Notes: a model not told the origin generated them from the letters alone. A DNA stretch of 64,000 nucleotides from DATFDN01 sp963756495 (GCA_963756495.1 CAVWNS010000005.1:372001-436000); one strand, 5' to 3'. Numbered from the stretch's first letter, positions 1-8,234 are shown. Program-made: numbers and translations.

Positions 1-1
1 C

Positions 2-481
2 TCGTTGCTGAACGCCCTGACCGGCCAGCGGGCGCTGGCACGGGTGTCGCACCAGCCCGGCCGCACCCGGCAGCTCAATTTCTTCGATCTCGGGGGGCGG
101 CTGACCCTGGTGGACATGCCCGGCTATGGCTACGCGCAGGCACCGAAGGATGTGAAGGCCGATTGGCAGGGCCTGATGTTCGACTATCTGCGCGGTCGCC
201 CGAGCCTGCGGCGCGTGCTGCTGATGCTGGATGCGCGCATCGAACTCAAGCCCGCCGACGAAGCGGTGATGGCGCTTCTGGACCGTGCGGCGGTGACTTT
301 CCAGCTCGTGCTGACCAAGGCCGACGACCTGAACCCGACCGCGCTCGCCCAGAAGCACGCCGAGGCGGCACGGCTCGCCAGGGCGCATCCGGCAGCGGTC
401 CATACGGTCATCGCGACATCGAGCGAGACGGGGGAGGGGATTGCCGCGCTGCGGGCGGAGGTCGCGGGGCTGGCGGCCTGA
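2..481 (+). CDS. engB: Ribosome biogenesis GTPase EngB (YihA/YsxC), 5' truncated by the window edge
   Basis: This is the C-terminal part of a TRAFAC-class GTPase that helps assemble the large ribosomal subunit in the cytoplasm. The open frame enters from the left edge: the first codons read SLLNALTG, the tail of the P-loop (GxxGxGKS-S/T), whose start lies outside the window. The G2 region (SHQPGRTRQLNFF), G3 (DMPGYGYA), G4 (LTKADDL, TKxD) and G5-like (ATSSETGEGI) motifs follow in EngB order. The PGRT and GYGYA variants are characteristic of EngB rather than Era or Der. About 159 residues are visible of a usual 200-215. argB begins 64 bp downstream on the same strand, an arrangement common in Alphaproteobacteria. 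A TTG at 5 is inside the domain and is not the start. Confidence 0.93.
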   Translation, partial: SLLNALTGQRALARVSHQPGRTRQLNFFDLGGRLTLVDMPGYGYAQAPKDVKADWQGLMFDYLRGRPSLRRVLLMLDARIELKPADEAVMALLDRAAVTFQLVLTKADDLNPTALAQKHAEAARLARAHPAAVHTVIATSSETGEGIAALRAEVAGLAA

Positions 482-545
482 TCGGCACCTCGCTTGACCG
501 ACCGGCAGCCGCGCCGTAGCACCGGCGCTCCGTCAGGGATGCAGC

Positions 546-1448
546 ATGACCGCCTCGACCACCGATTACGTCGCCGCCACGGAGCAGGCCCGCACGCTCG
601 CGCGCGCGCTGCCCTATCTCCGCCGCTACGCCGGCGCGACGATCGTCGTGAAATACGGCGGACACGCCATGGGAGAGGAGGACCTGGCGCGGCAGTTCGG
701 CGAGGACATCGCGCTGCTGAAGCAGGTCGGCATCAACCCGGTCGTCGTCCACGGAGGCGGCCCGCAGATCAACGCGATGCTGAAGCGGCTCGCGATCGAG
801 TCGACCTTCGTCGACGGGTTGCGCGTCACCGACGATAGAATGGTGGAAGTGGTCGAGATGGTGCTGGCCGGCACCGTCAACAAACAGGTCGCGGGCCTCA
901 TCAGCCAGGCCGGCGCGATGGCGGTGGGCATCTGCGGCAAGGACGGCGGACTGATCCGCGCCCGCAAGCTGCTGCGGACCCGCCACGAGCCGGGCAGTCC
1001 CGAGGACCAGGTGCTGGACCTCGGCTTCGTGGGCGAGCCGGAATCCGTCGATCCGCGCGTGATCCACGCGTTGACCGGCGCCGGGCTGATTCCGGTGATC
1101 GCACCCGTGGGCGTGGACTCCGAGGGCCAGACCTACAACATCAACGCCGATGCCGTGGCCGGCGCCGTCGCCGGGGCGCTGCATGCGACGCGGCTCTTGA
1201 TGCTGACCGACGTTGCCGGGGTGCTCGACCGCGACAGGCGCCTGATTCCCGAAATGACGGTGGCCGATGTCCAACATGGCATCGCGAGCGGCGTGATCAC
1301 CGACGGCATGATCCCGAAGGTGGAGAACTGCGTGTCCGCAGTGCGCCAGGGTGCTAGGGGCGCGGTCATCCTGGATGGACGCACACCGCATGCCTGCCTG
1401 TTGGAACTATTCACCGAAGGCGGCATCGGCACCATCATCCGGCCCTGA
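546..1448 (+). CDS. argB: Acetylglutamate kinase
   Basis: ArgB phosphorylates N-acetyl-L-glutamate with ATP, the second step of arginine biosynthesis, in the cytoplasm. The 300-residue length is family-typical. The N-terminal nucleotide site KYGGHAMG (about residues 36-43) and the substrate loop VVHGGGPQI (about 66-74) are intact, followed by VDGLRVTDDRMVEVVEMVLAG, cut here into its recognisable pieces DGLRVT and VEMVLAG. The C-terminal ADAVAGAVAGAL and GGMIPK-like segment DGMIPKVENC are the ATP-binding half. The last residues GTIIRP (GIGTIIRP) resemble the C-terminal arginine-sensing tail of feedback-inhibited ArgB proteins. The ATG at 546 follows engB by 64 bp, suggesting cotranscription. 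A long antisense frame over this gene (408-1391) is a codon-bias shadow. Confidence 0.97.
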   Translation: MTASTTDYVAATEQARTLARALPYLRRYAGATIVVKYGGHAMGEEDLARQFGEDIALLKQVGINPVVVHGGGPQINAMLKRLAIESTFVDGLRVTDDRMVEVVEMVLAGTVNKQVAGLISQAGAMAVGICGKDGGLIRARKLLRTRHEPGSPEDQVLDLGFVGEPESVDPRVIHALTGAGLIPVIAPVGVDSEGQTYNINADAVAGAVAGALHATRLLMLTDVAGVLDRDRRLIPEMTVADVQHGIASGVITDGMIPKVENCVSAVRQGARGAVILDGRTPHACLLELFTEGGIGTIIRP

Positions 1449-1472
1449 ATCGAGGACCCGCCGGCGCGGCGC

Positions 1473-2984
1473 TTACGCCGCCCGGAGGGCCAGGTCCAGA
1501 ATCGCCTTGTCCGCAGTCGGCACGGCGACAGGCTCGGCCGAGGGCTCCGCCAGCGGGTCAGGGATCGGACGTCCCGAGATGCGCGCGTAGAGTTCCATGT
1601 ATCTGGAGGCTGCCTGCGCCCAGCCGAACCGGCGCGCCATGGCCGCCCGACGCATAGTGGCGAGCCGCTCCGGGCTGTGGAACACCGCGACAGCGCGGCG
1701 GCAGGCGGCGAGCAGCCCCTCCGGCGAGAGATCGTCGAACAGGAAGCCAGTGACGTCATCCTCGATGGTGTCGGCCAGCCCGCCGGTGGCATGGGCCACG
1801 GGCAGCGTGCCCAGTCGCTGCGCCTGCATCTGCGTCAGGCCGCACGGCTCGAAGCGGGACGGCATCAGCAGGAAGTCACTCGCGGCGAGGATGCGGTGCG
1901 CCATCGGCTCGTTGAAGCCGACAAGGACGGCGATGTGGTCACGGTGGCAGCGCGACAGACGGTTCAGCATCAGCTCCGTCTCGGGCTCGCCCAGTCCGAG
2001 GATGGCGATCTGCCCGCCTTCGCGAACGATGTCGCCCGCCGCCGCCGCGACCACGTCCAGTCCCTTCTGGCGGACCAGCCGGGAGACCACGCCGAACAGC
2101 GGACCCTCGGACGGGGCAAGGCAAAGTCCGGTGCGGACCAGATCGGCGGTCGCGCGCTTGGCATGCAGGTCGGCGGCACTGAAATGGAACGGCAGATAGG
2201 GGTCGGACGCCGGGTCCCAGCTCTCGTCGATGCCGTTGACGATGCCGCTGAGCTGCCCGCGCTCCGCCAGGCCCTGGATCAGCCCGTGCAAGCCGCCGCC
2301 CAGCGCCTCCGTGGTGATCTCGCGGGCATAGGTCGGGCTGACGGCGCAGACATGATCGGCGTAGAAAAGCCCGGCCTTCAGGAATGAGACGTTGCCGTGG
2401 AACTCCACGCCGTTGATGCCGAAGGCGTGTTCAGGGATGCCGAGGCCATGGCGGTGGTCGGCGCTGAAGATGCCCTGATGCCCGAGATTGTGGGCCGACA
2501 GCAGGGTGGGGACGCTGGCGCCCTCCCAGCGCAGATAGGCCGGTGCCAGTCCGCCCGGCCAGTCGTTGACGTGCAGCAGGTCGGGCTGCCAGCCGAGGTC
2601 GCCGCGTCCGCGCGCAAGCTCGGCGGCGGCAAGCGACAGCCGGCCCATGCGCAGATCATTGTCCGGCCAGTCGGTGCCATCGGGGCGCGAATAGGGACCG
2701 CCGCGCCGCTGGTAGAGCGCCGGTGCGAGCAGCACGTACACGATCAGCCCGTCGGCGGTGCGGATCTGCCCCAGCCGGCACGCCGCGATGCCCGACCGGC
2801 CGGGCAGGTGCCCGACAAGACGGATCTCGGGCGCCTTGGCCAGCACGCCGGGATAGCCCGGCATCACCACGCGCACGTCGGCGCCGAGCTTGCGAAGCGC
2901 CCGCGGCAGCCCCGCAGCAACTTCACCCAGGCCGCCCGACTTCGAGAAATCGGCAAACTCGCTGGTGGCGAATAGAACCTTCAT
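1473..2984 (-). CDS. glgA: Glycogen (starch) synthase, ADP-glucose type
   Basis: GlgA transfers glucose from ADP-glucose to the non-reducing end of alpha-1,4-glucan (GT5 family). The N-terminus carries the GT5 signature KSGGLGEVAAGLP (about residues 15-27) after a VLFATSEFADF beta strand. The second Rossmann half shows VVSRLVRQKGLDV and the E-x7-E-like catalytic stretch SRFEPCGLTQMQA near residue 378, then GTLPVAHATGGLADTI. The length of 503 residues is a little above the usual 475-490, with a proline-rich variable tail. No other glycogen genes (glgB, glgC, glgX) lie in the window, so pathway partners must be elsewhere. It converges on argB with only 24 bp between the stops. The start ATG at 2984 is the only one before the KSGGL motif. 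Confidence 0.95.
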   Translation of the reverse strand: MKVLFATSEFADFSKSGGLGEVAAGLPRALRKLGADVRVVMPGYPGVLAKAPEIRLVGHLPGRSGIAACRLGQIRTADGLIVYVLLAPALYQRRGGPYSRPDGTDWPDNDLRMGRLSLAAAELARGRGDLGWQPDLLHVNDWPGGLAPAYLRWEGASVPTLLSAHNLGHQGIFSADHRHGLGIPEHAFGINGVEFHGNVSFLKAGLFYADHVCAVSPTYAREITTEALGGGLHGLIQGLAERGQLSGIVNGIDESWDPASDPYLPFHFSAADLHAKRATADLVRTGLCLAPSEGPLFGVVSRLVRQKGLDVVAAAAGDIVREGGQIAILGLGEPETELMLNRLSRCHRDHIAVLVGFNEPMAHRILAASDFLLMPSRFEPCGLTQMQAQRLGTLPVAHATGGLADTIEDDVTGFLFDDLSPEGLLAACRRAVAVFHSPERLATMRRAAMARRFGWAQAASRYMELYARISGRPIPDPLAEPSAEPVAVPTADKAILDLALRAA

Positions 2985-3082
2985 GCGCTCGGGATGCTTT
3001 CATTGACGAATTTTAGCAGAACAAAACGCGCGGCGATCTGCGATGACTTGCTCACGACGTCCGGAGTTGGTTCACAAGGGGG

Positions 3083-4408
3083 TCAGTCCGGCTCGGGTGG
3101 AACGACGGTCGCCGGAACGGCATCGCGGGTGGCGCGGATGCGTGCGACGCGGCGGCCTTCCATGTCCAGCACCTCGAACCGCCAACCGTCGAAGACGATG
3201 CGATCGCCGGCCCGAGGCACGCGTCGCAGCAGTGCGAGAAGCAGGCCAGCGAGCGTGTGATAGCTGCCTTCGGCGGGAAGATCGTCGGGCAGACCGAGCC
3301 GCACCTTGGCCTCGTCCATCGGCATCATCCCGTCGAGCACGAGCAGCGCGGCACCATCCCCCATTGTGGGGCCGCCGCGCTGTGCCGCAGCGTCGGACGG
3401 CTCGCCCACGATCGCCTGCAACACATCCGCCGCGGTGACGACGCCTTCGAAGCTGCCGTATTCGTCCATGATCAGCGCCATGCCCAGCGGATCGATGCGA
3501 AGCCGCTCCAGCGCATCGAGCGCGGTGACGGTGTCCGGCAGCACCACCGGCTGGCGCAGGGCCGCGCCGACCGACAATTCGCCCCCGGCCAGGATGCGGT
3601 CAAGGATGTCCTTGGCCTGCACGACCCCCACCACGTTGTCCACCGCGCCGTCACAGACGACGAAACGCGAATGCGGCGCCTCCCGCAACGTCGCGGCGAT
3701 ATCGGGGGGCGGGTCGGTCCGATCGATCCAGGCCAGATCGGTGCGCGGAGTCATGATCGCCCGCACCGGCTTGTCGGCAAGGCGCAGGACGCGCTCGATC
3801 ATGTCGCGCTCCCCGGTCTCCAGCACGCCCGCCTGCGCGCCTTCCGCCAGGAGCGCCTTCAGCTCCTCCTCGGTCACCGTCTCCCGCGCGGCGCGCGACA
3901 GGCCGAGCAGGCGCAGCACCAGCGCGGTGGAGTGGCCGAGCAGCCAGACGACAGGGGTGGAGGCGGCCGCCGTCCAGCCGATGGGCCGCGCCACCCGCGC
4001 GGCGACCAGCTCCGGCCGGCGCAGGGCGAGCTGCTTGGGCACCAGTTCGCCCAGCACCAGCGTCAGGTATGTCGTGACCACCACGACGGTCACGATCGCG
4101 AGCGTATCAGCGACAGGGGCGAGCAGCGGAATATGGGCCAGCTTGCTTGCCAGGCGACCGGCGATGCGGGCGCCCCCGAAGACGCCGGTGAACACGCTGA
4201 CCAGCGTGACCCCGACCTGCACGGTGGGCAGGAAACGCTGCGGATCGTCGATCAAATGCCGCGCGGCAGCCGCCCCCGGCAGGCCCTTGCGCTCCATGAC
4301 TGCCAGCCGCGCGCGCCGTGCCGACACGAGGGCAAGCTCGCTCATGGAGAACAACCCGTTGATCCCGATGAGGATCAGGACGACCAGGACCTCAAGGCCT
4401 AGGGCCAT
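3083..4408 (-). CDS. CNNM/CorC-HlyC family membrane protein with CBS pair
   Basis: Members of this family are inner-membrane proteins linked to magnesium/cobalt efflux or to tolerance of divalent cations; the exact substrate cannot be told from sequence. Residues 1-200 form the DUF21/CNNM transmembrane domain, with hydrophobic stretches near 5-27, 60-80, 100-125 and 135-160 and the conserved SMSELALVSARRARL start. Two CBS domains follow (IMTPRTDLAWIDRTD near residue 217, and VVLPDTVTALDALE to DEYGSFEGVVT near 290-330). A CorC_HlyC transporter-associated domain closes the protein (from about 355). The length of 441 fits the family. The gene is divergent from the coiled-coil gene at 4515, and the 106 bp between them is unusually AT-rich for this window, a likely promoter region. 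Confidence 0.9.
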   Translation of the reverse strand: MALGLEVLVVLILIGINGLFSMSELALVSARRARLAVMERKGLPGAAAARHLIDDPQRFLPTVQVGVTLVSVFTGVFGGARIAGRLASKLAHIPLLAPVADTLAIVTVVVVTTYLTLVLGELVPKQLALRRPELVAARVARPIGWTAAASTPVVWLLGHSTALVLRLLGLSRAARETVTEEELKALLAEGAQAGVLETGERDMIERVLRLADKPVRAIMTPRTDLAWIDRTDPPPDIAATLREAPHSRFVVCDGAVDNVVGVVQAKDILDRILAGGELSVGAALRQPVVLPDTVTALDALERLRIDPLGMALIMDEYGSFEGVVTAADVLQAIVGEPSDAAAQRGGPTMGDGAALLVLDGMMPMDEAKVRLGLPDDLPAEGSYHTLAGLLLALLRRVPRAGDRIVFDGWRFEVLDMEGRRVARIRATRDAVPATVVPPEPD

Positions 4409-4514
4409 GAGGAGGGAACCGTGCGGCCCATATTATCGTATTCTAAGATTCGTCTGGATTTTGAGCCATCTTCATGCTTCTTTAACCGCCCCTTCCACCA
4501 AGCGAGTTCGCTCC
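4409..4514. promoter_or_regulatory. AT-rich divergent intergenic region, probable promoters
   Basis: This 106-bp gap separates the CorC-like gene (leftward) from the small coiled-coil gene (rightward). Its first two thirds are clearly AT-richer than all neighbouring coding DNA, with stretches such as ATATTATCGTATTCTAAG and TTCATGCTTCTTTAA. That is what a divergent promoter region would look like. No clear -35/-10 pair with 17-bp spacing could be fixed by eye, so this is a location call only. Confidence 0.4.
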
Positions 4515-4808
4515 ATGGTCCAGTCCACGGCAGAGATCATCCCGTTTCCCGCCGAGCGGATGGAGCAGGTCGGGCGCGCGCGGCTGGAGCGGTCGCTGGA
4601 CCGGCTGCGGGCGGTGCTGGCCGAGCAGGCGGTCGCGATCACGGCATGGCGCGGTCAGCTCGATCAGCTGCGCGACGGGGTGGACACGCTGGGCCAATCG
4701 CTGGGCGATTACCACGCGCAACTCGCGGCGGCAAAGAATGATACGGATGCCCTGAACACCGAGGCCCGGCGGCTGGAAGCGTGGGCGGATGACGCGTTAG
4801 CGCGCTGA
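4515..4808 (+). CDS. Small coiled-coil hypothetical protein
   Basis: This 97-residue protein was not recognised. It is soluble and strongly amphipathic. From about residue 20 to the end it reads as a continuous helix rich in Leu, Ala, Arg, Glu and Gln with heptad-like spacing (LERSLDRLRAVLAEQAVAI, then LDQLRDGVDTLGQSLGDYH), so a coiled coil or dimerising helix is likely. The N-terminus (TAEIIPFPAER) resembles short cytoplasmic proteins of Alphaproteobacteria that start with an IIPFP segment. The start chosen is the ATG at 4515; the frame is open far upstream, but that part is antisense to the CorC-like gene and is not credible as protein. It ends 5 bp before the convergent cupin gene. Confidence 0.6.
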   Translation: MVQSTAEIIPFPAERMEQVGRARLERSLDRLRAVLAEQAVAITAWRGQLDQLRDGVDTLGQSLGDYHAQLAAAKNDTDALNTEARRLEAWADDALAR

Positions 4809-4813
4809 GGCGT

Positions 4814-5227
4814 TCAGCCGGGCTGGGCCTCCGTGAAGAATTTCTGTCCCTCGGCGAAGTGGTTCGGCCGCATGAACACGCCCAGGACCACCGCTCCATT
4901 GGGTGCGTGGGCGACATGCGTGCTCCCGGCCGGGCGCCAGACGAAGTTGCCGGCCGTGCAGGCGCCTTCGTGGTCTTCCAGGCTGCCCTCCAGAACGTAG
5001 GTCATCTCGACGCCCGTGTGCTCGTGCAGCGGCACCACCGCGCCGGGTGCCAAGCGGAGAAGCAGCGTCGCGACGCCCGTTGTTGCGTCTGTGAACAGGA
5101 CCTTGTGCTCGATGCCGGGGAACTTGGAACGCTCCCAGGGCATGTTGACCACGTCCAGGTAGCAGGACGGCGGCGAGGGCGCGTCGCTCAGCAATCGTTT
5201 GCGTGGGGCGGCGATCGTGTCGGGCAT
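4814..5227 (-). CDS. Cupin-domain protein (ChrR/anti-ECF-like cupin fold)
   Basis: This is a single-domain cupin of 137 residues. The metal-binding cupin motif 1 is visible as PGAVVPLHEHTGVEMTYVLEG (the two His and the Glu are the usual metal ligands), and motif 2 as GNFVWRPAGSTHVAHAPNG (final His). Such proteins are small dioxygenases, isomerases or sensor domains, and the substrate cannot be assigned. The start at 5227 (MPDTIAAP) is preferred over an in-frame upstream codon at 5290, because a GGAGG Shine-Dalgarno sits 7 bases upstream. The gene is convergent with the coiled-coil gene and lies 72 bp downstream of the aspartate dehydrogenase gene on the same strand. Confidence 0.75.
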   Translation of the reverse strand: MPDTIAAPRKRLLSDAPSPPSCYLDVVNMPWERSKFPGIEHKVLFTDATTGVATLLLRLAPGAVVPLHEHTGVEMTYVLEGSLEDHEGACTAGNFVWRPAGSTHVAHAPNGAVVLGVFMRPNHFAEGQKFFTEAQPG

Positions 5228-5299
5228 GGCGGGCCTCCGTTGCCGGTACGAGTAGGACACATCGCGCGCCCTGGCGGGCGGCAATGTCAAGCGGGCCAG

Positions 5300-6103
5300 T
5301 CAGGTGCCGATCTTCAGTGTCGAGACCAGCCCACGCAGGCAGGCCAGCACGGAGAGCGGAACCACACGACCGGTACGCGGATTGTCCTCGTCCGGGACAT
5401 TCTCGATCGTCATCGTGCAGCGGACGGTCGCCGCTTCCACGCGGATAGTGTGGGTGTTCCGCGTCAGGGTAGGATCGGCCCAGATCTCCGCCCGGGTGCG
5501 CTCCGGTCCGATCCCGGCCAGAGCCAGGGCGGCGGCGACGTTGACGTTCGCCGGAAAACCCCGCGCCGCTTCGAAGGCGCTGCCCTGGAACACGCGTAGC
5601 GGCGCGGCGATTCCGGCCACCTGAATGCCATTTTCGACCAGGTATGGCGCCCCGGCCAAGCCGGCGGGCGGCTTTCGAGTCTCGATCGTGACACTCTCCA
5701 CGGGACCTTCGGCCGCCGCGCGCACGGCGTCGAGCCCGAGCAGGGCTCCGGTGGATACCACCACCCGCGCCCCGGTCTCGCGCGCGCGGCCCACCAGGTC
5801 CATGCGCGGCAGCAGCGCGCCTGCGGACACCACGACGAGGACGCGGCCGGCCTCGATCGCCGGCACAGCGATCTGCTCCAGCACCGCGGCAGGCGCCGCC
5901 TCCACGACGATGTCGGCTTCGGCGAGGTCCGCCAGCACGACAACGCGCGGCGGAGAGCGGAACTGGGCGACCCGGTCCTGTGCGTGGGCGGGGTCACGGG
6001 CGGCCACCGCGATCAGCCGCAGCCCCTCCACCCCGGCATCCAGGGCCCGCGCGAGCGGCAGGCCGACCGCACCCAACCCGCCGATCGCCACGGTCCTGAT
6101 CAT
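5300..6103 (-). CDS. nadX: L-aspartate dehydrogenase (NadX type)
   Basis: The enzyme oxidises L-aspartate to iminoaspartate (or runs in reverse) with NAD(P)+, and can feed NAD biosynthesis in place of NadB. The 267 residues begin with a Rossmann fold (AIGGLGAVGLPLARAL, residues 6-21). VVEAAPAAVLEQ and VVVSAGALL follow in the nucleotide domain. The C-terminal domain has the family-conserved GFPANVNVAAALALAG and DPTLTRNTHTIRVEA stretches, which hold the active-site residues. Length and motif order match bacterial aspartate dehydrogenases. Its ATG overlaps the mobA stop (ATGA at 6100-6103), so the two are very likely cotranscribed. No quinolinate synthase or nadC is nearby, so a role in NAD synthesis is inferred from the family only. 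Confidence 0.85.
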   Translation of the reverse strand: MIRTVAIGGLGAVGLPLARALDAGVEGLRLIAVAARDPAHAQDRVAQFRSPPRVVVLADLAEADIVVEAAPAAVLEQIAVPAIEAGRVLVVVSAGALLPRMDLVGRARETGARVVVSTGALLGLDAVRAAAEGPVESVTIETRKPPAGLAGAPYLVENGIQVAGIAAPLRVFQGSAFEAARGFPANVNVAAALALAGIGPERTRAEIWADPTLTRNTHTIRVEAATVRCTMTIENVPDEDNPRTGRVVPLSVLACLRGLVSTLKIGT

Positions 6104-6714
6104 TGCTCCTGCCCCATGATAGCGCGCGCCCCAGCCAGGTCCTGCGGGGTGTTGACATTGAGAAACGGATCGTGGGGAGACGGGGGAAACGCGACGGCCC
6201 GCATCCCGATCGCGGCCCCGAACGCGCCGGCCGCGTGCGGCCCTGGCTCGCGCAGGTAGCGGCGCAGCGCGTCGCGCACGCCAACCGGCCAGAGTGCAAT
6301 CAAGTGGTGAACACGCCCCGCGCTCGCGGCCCAGGCAGGCGAGGGGGCGAGGGATGTCGCCAAGTGCGGCGGCACGAAGGGAGTATCGCCCGGCACCGTG
6401 AGGAGATCGTTGGCACCCCGCGCGGCGGCCCAGTCGAGCCCGGCCAGGACCCCGGCCAGAGGACCCTGTCTGGCGAAGATGCCGTCGTCGAGCACGGGCG
6501 CGCCGTAGGCGGCGAAACGCGCCGGGTCGCCGTTGGCACTGATCGCCACGCTTGCGGCCTCAGCGGTAAGGCGGTCGAGAATGTGGGCCAGCATGGGTCG
6601 GCCGCCCAACTCCAGCAGCGGCTTGTCGCCCCCGCCCATACGACGAGCCCCGCCGCCGGCCAGGGCCAGCGCACAGAGGCCGGGAACGAGGCGTACTGCC
6701 GCCGTATCTGTCAT
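6100..6714 (-). CDS. mobA: Molybdenum cofactor guanylyltransferase
   Basis: MobA attaches GMP to molybdopterin to make the bis-MGD cofactor. The nucleotide-binding N-terminus ALALAGGGARRMGGGDKPL (about residues 12-30) is the MobA signature, with K in DKPL. Further motifs are VSISANGDP-like VAISANGDP, DDGIFARQGPLAGVLAGL and VPGDTPFVPPHLA. The 204-residue length is typical. The start was set at the ATG at 6714 (MTDTAAV), because the open frame further upstream runs through tRNA-His. This places the start codon only 6 bases past the tRNA CCA end, so the gene may be transcribed together with the tRNA. It overlaps the next gene (nadX) by 4 bp. Confidence 0.88.
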   Translation of the reverse strand: MTDTAAVRLVPGLCALALAGGGARRMGGGDKPLLELGGRPMLAHILDRLTAEAASVAISANGDPARFAAYGAPVLDDGIFARQGPLAGVLAGLDWAAARGANDLLTVPGDTPFVPPHLATSLAPSPAWAASAGRVHHLIALWPVGVRDALRRYLREPGPHAAGAFGAAIGMRAVAFPPSPHDPFLNVNTPQDLAGARAIMGQEQ

Positions 6715-6719
6715 GAGAG

Positions 6720-6797
6720 TGGGGCGAGCGATCGGGACTCGAACCCACGGCATCCAGGACCACAACCTGGCGCTCTACCACCTGAGCTACGCCCGCC
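6720..6797 (-). tRNA. tRNA-His (GUG), with CCA encoded and one extra base in the T-stem
   Basis: The cloverleaf reads from 6797 leftward. It has a G-1 that pairs with discriminator C73 (a tRNA-His identity feature), acceptor GCGGGCG pairing with CGCTCGC, D-arm GCTC...GAGC, anticodon stem CCAGG/CCTGG with loop TTGTGGT (anticodon GTG), and an encoded CCA at 6722-6720. The T-arm reads GTGGG-TTCGAGT-CCCGAT before the acceptor strand, which is one base too long. Deleting the G that corresponds to C at 6733 on the plus strand gives CCCAT, which pairs fully with GTGGG. As written the tRNA would have a six-base 3' T-stem strand. The extra base is most likely an assembly error, because the same kind of indel recurs across the window. 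Confidence 0.9.
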
Positions 6798-6824
6798 ACA
6801 AAGACCGGCGCGGGTTCTCGCCGA

Positions 6825-8018
6825 TCAGCGTGCCGGCGTCAATGCACCCGCATTGCGCTCGCGGAAGTACCGCCGCAGCCGCGCGACCGCCTCGTCCAGC
6901 ACCTCGTCGCGCTTGCAGAAGGCGAAGCGCGCATAGGTTCGAGGCGGGTCGGGAGCGTCGTAGAACGCCGTTACCGGAACCGCCGTGACCTTCGCCTGCT
7001 CGGTGATATGCCGGCAGAACGCCTCGTCGTCGGGTGGAAAGCCGAGCGGGGTGAAGTCGGCGATGACGAAATAGGTCCCGCGCGACGGCAGCACCGACAT
7101 CCCCAGCGCGGTGAGGCCCGCGGCCAGCCGGTCGCGCTTGGCTTCCAGCGCGGATGCGAGCCCGGCGAAATAGGCGTCGTCCTTGGCGAGCCCGACCGCC
7201 ACCGCCCGTTGCAGGTTGGGCGGCGTGGTGAAGGTGAGGTTCTGGTGCGCCTTCGCCACCACCTCGGTCAGCGCTGCAGTGGCAGTGATGTAGCCCACCT
7301 TCCAGCCGGTCAGCGAGAAGGTCTTGCCCGCGCTGCCCACGCGGATCACCCGCTCGCGCATTCCCGGGAAGGTCATCAGCGGAATGTGCCGCGCGCCATC
7401 GAAGGTCAGGTGCTCATAGACCTCGTCGCACACCGCATAGGCGTCATGGCGCGCCAGCAGGTCGGCGATCACGCCAAGCTCGCCTTGGGTGAACACCTTG
7501 CCGGTCGGGTTCATCGGGGTGTTGAGCACGATCGCCTTAGTGCGCGGCCCGAAGGCGGCGGCCAGGGCATCCCGTGGCAGGCTCCAGTCCGGCGGGGACA
7601 GGCGCACCAGGCGGGGGTTTGCTCCCATCAGGCGGACGATCGGCAGATAGGTGTCGAACACCGGCTCGATCAGCACCACGTCGTCGCCCGGGTTGAGCAG
7701 CGCCATGAGGCAGGCGGTGATCCCCTCCGTTGCCCCGGAGGTGACGACCACCTCGCGCATCGGATCGACCTCGATCCCATAAAACCGTGCGTTGGCGGCG
7801 GCCACGGCGCGGCGCAGTTCGGGGACGCCGGGCATCGGTGGGTACTGGTTGCGCCCGTCATGCAGCGCGGCGGCGGCTGCGTTCAGGATGTCGGACGGCC
7901 CGTCGGTATCGGGGAAGCCCTGGCCGAGATTGATGGACCCGTGCTCGACCGCCAGCGCCGACATCACGGCGAAGATCGTCGTGCCGAGGCCGGACAGCAG
8001 ATGATTGGCGGGCTTCAC
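6825..8018 (-). CDS. PLP-dependent aminotransferase, class I/II (YbdL/kynurenine aminotransferase-like)
   Basis: This fold-type I aminotransferase has 397 residues. The N-terminal segment (LGTTIFAVMSALA, INLGQGFPDTDGP) and the VTSGATEGITACLMALLNPGDD stretch are those of methionine/kynurenine/glutamine-type aminotransferases. The cofactor lysine lies in SAGKTFSLTGWKVGYI (the SxGKtfs Lys, near residue 240). The substrate-carboxylate Arg is in the C-terminal YARFAFCK. The annotated start is the GTG at 8018 (VKPANHLL), with a GGGGAG Shine-Dalgarno 10 bases upstream; the much longer open frame upstream covers glnB in antisense and is not credible. The amino donor cannot be fixed. It lies between tRNA-His and the glnB promoter, in a nitrogen-metabolism neighbourhood. 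Confidence 0.88.
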   Translation of the reverse strand: MKPANHLLSGLGTTIFAVMSALAVEHGSINLGQGFPDTDGPSDILNAAAAALHDGRNQYPPMPGVPELRRAVAAANARFYGIEVDPMREVVVTSGATEGITACLMALLNPGDDVVLIEPVFDTYLPIVRLMGANPRLVRLSPPDWSLPRDALAAAFGPRTKAIVLNTPMNPTGKVFTQGELGVIADLLARHDAYAVCDEVYEHLTFDGARHIPLMTFPGMRERVIRVGSAGKTFSLTGWKVGYITATAALTEVVAKAHQNLTFTTPPNLQRAVAVGLAKDDAYFAGLASALEAKRDRLAAGLTALGMSVLPSRGTYFVIADFTPLGFPPDDEAFCRHITEQAKVTAVPVTAFYDAPDPPRTYARFAFCKRDEVLDEAVARLRRYFRERNAGALTPAR

Positions 8019-8174
8019 TTGATGCGGGCTCCCCGGTTGGATGCGCGGCCAGTATGGGTCCGGACCGCTTGCGGTCAACGGAAGTGCCCGTTTCCCAGGC
8101 AAGCCAGTGGTCAGTCGCCCATGTGCTGGGCTAAGCATTCCGTGGCGCCGGTGCCAGGAGGCCCCGGTCGCCGC

Positions 8175-8190
8175 TGGCATGGCTCGTGCA
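8175..8190 (+). promoter_or_regulatory. Candidate sigma-54 (-24/-12) promoter for glnBA
   Basis: The sequence TGGCATGGCTCGTGCA matches the sigma-54 consensus TGGCACRNNNNTTGCW at 14 of 16 positions, including the essential GG at -24 and GC at -12 with correct spacing. It lies 45 bp upstream of the glnB start codon, which would place a transcription start near 8200. glnBA promoters in Proteobacteria are often sigma-54/NtrC controlled, which makes the match more believable. No clear upstream NtrC tandem sites were identified by eye. Confidence 0.5.
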
Positions 8191-8234
8191 ACGAATACCC
8201 GACGGGAGCCCGGCGATCCCGGGTACGGACAGCG

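Noticed and set aside
408..1391. 327-residue open frame antisense to engB/argB
   Set aside because: It has His/Asp/Arg-rich low-quality composition typical of GC-rich antisense frames, with no motifs, while argB on the other strand is fully conserved.
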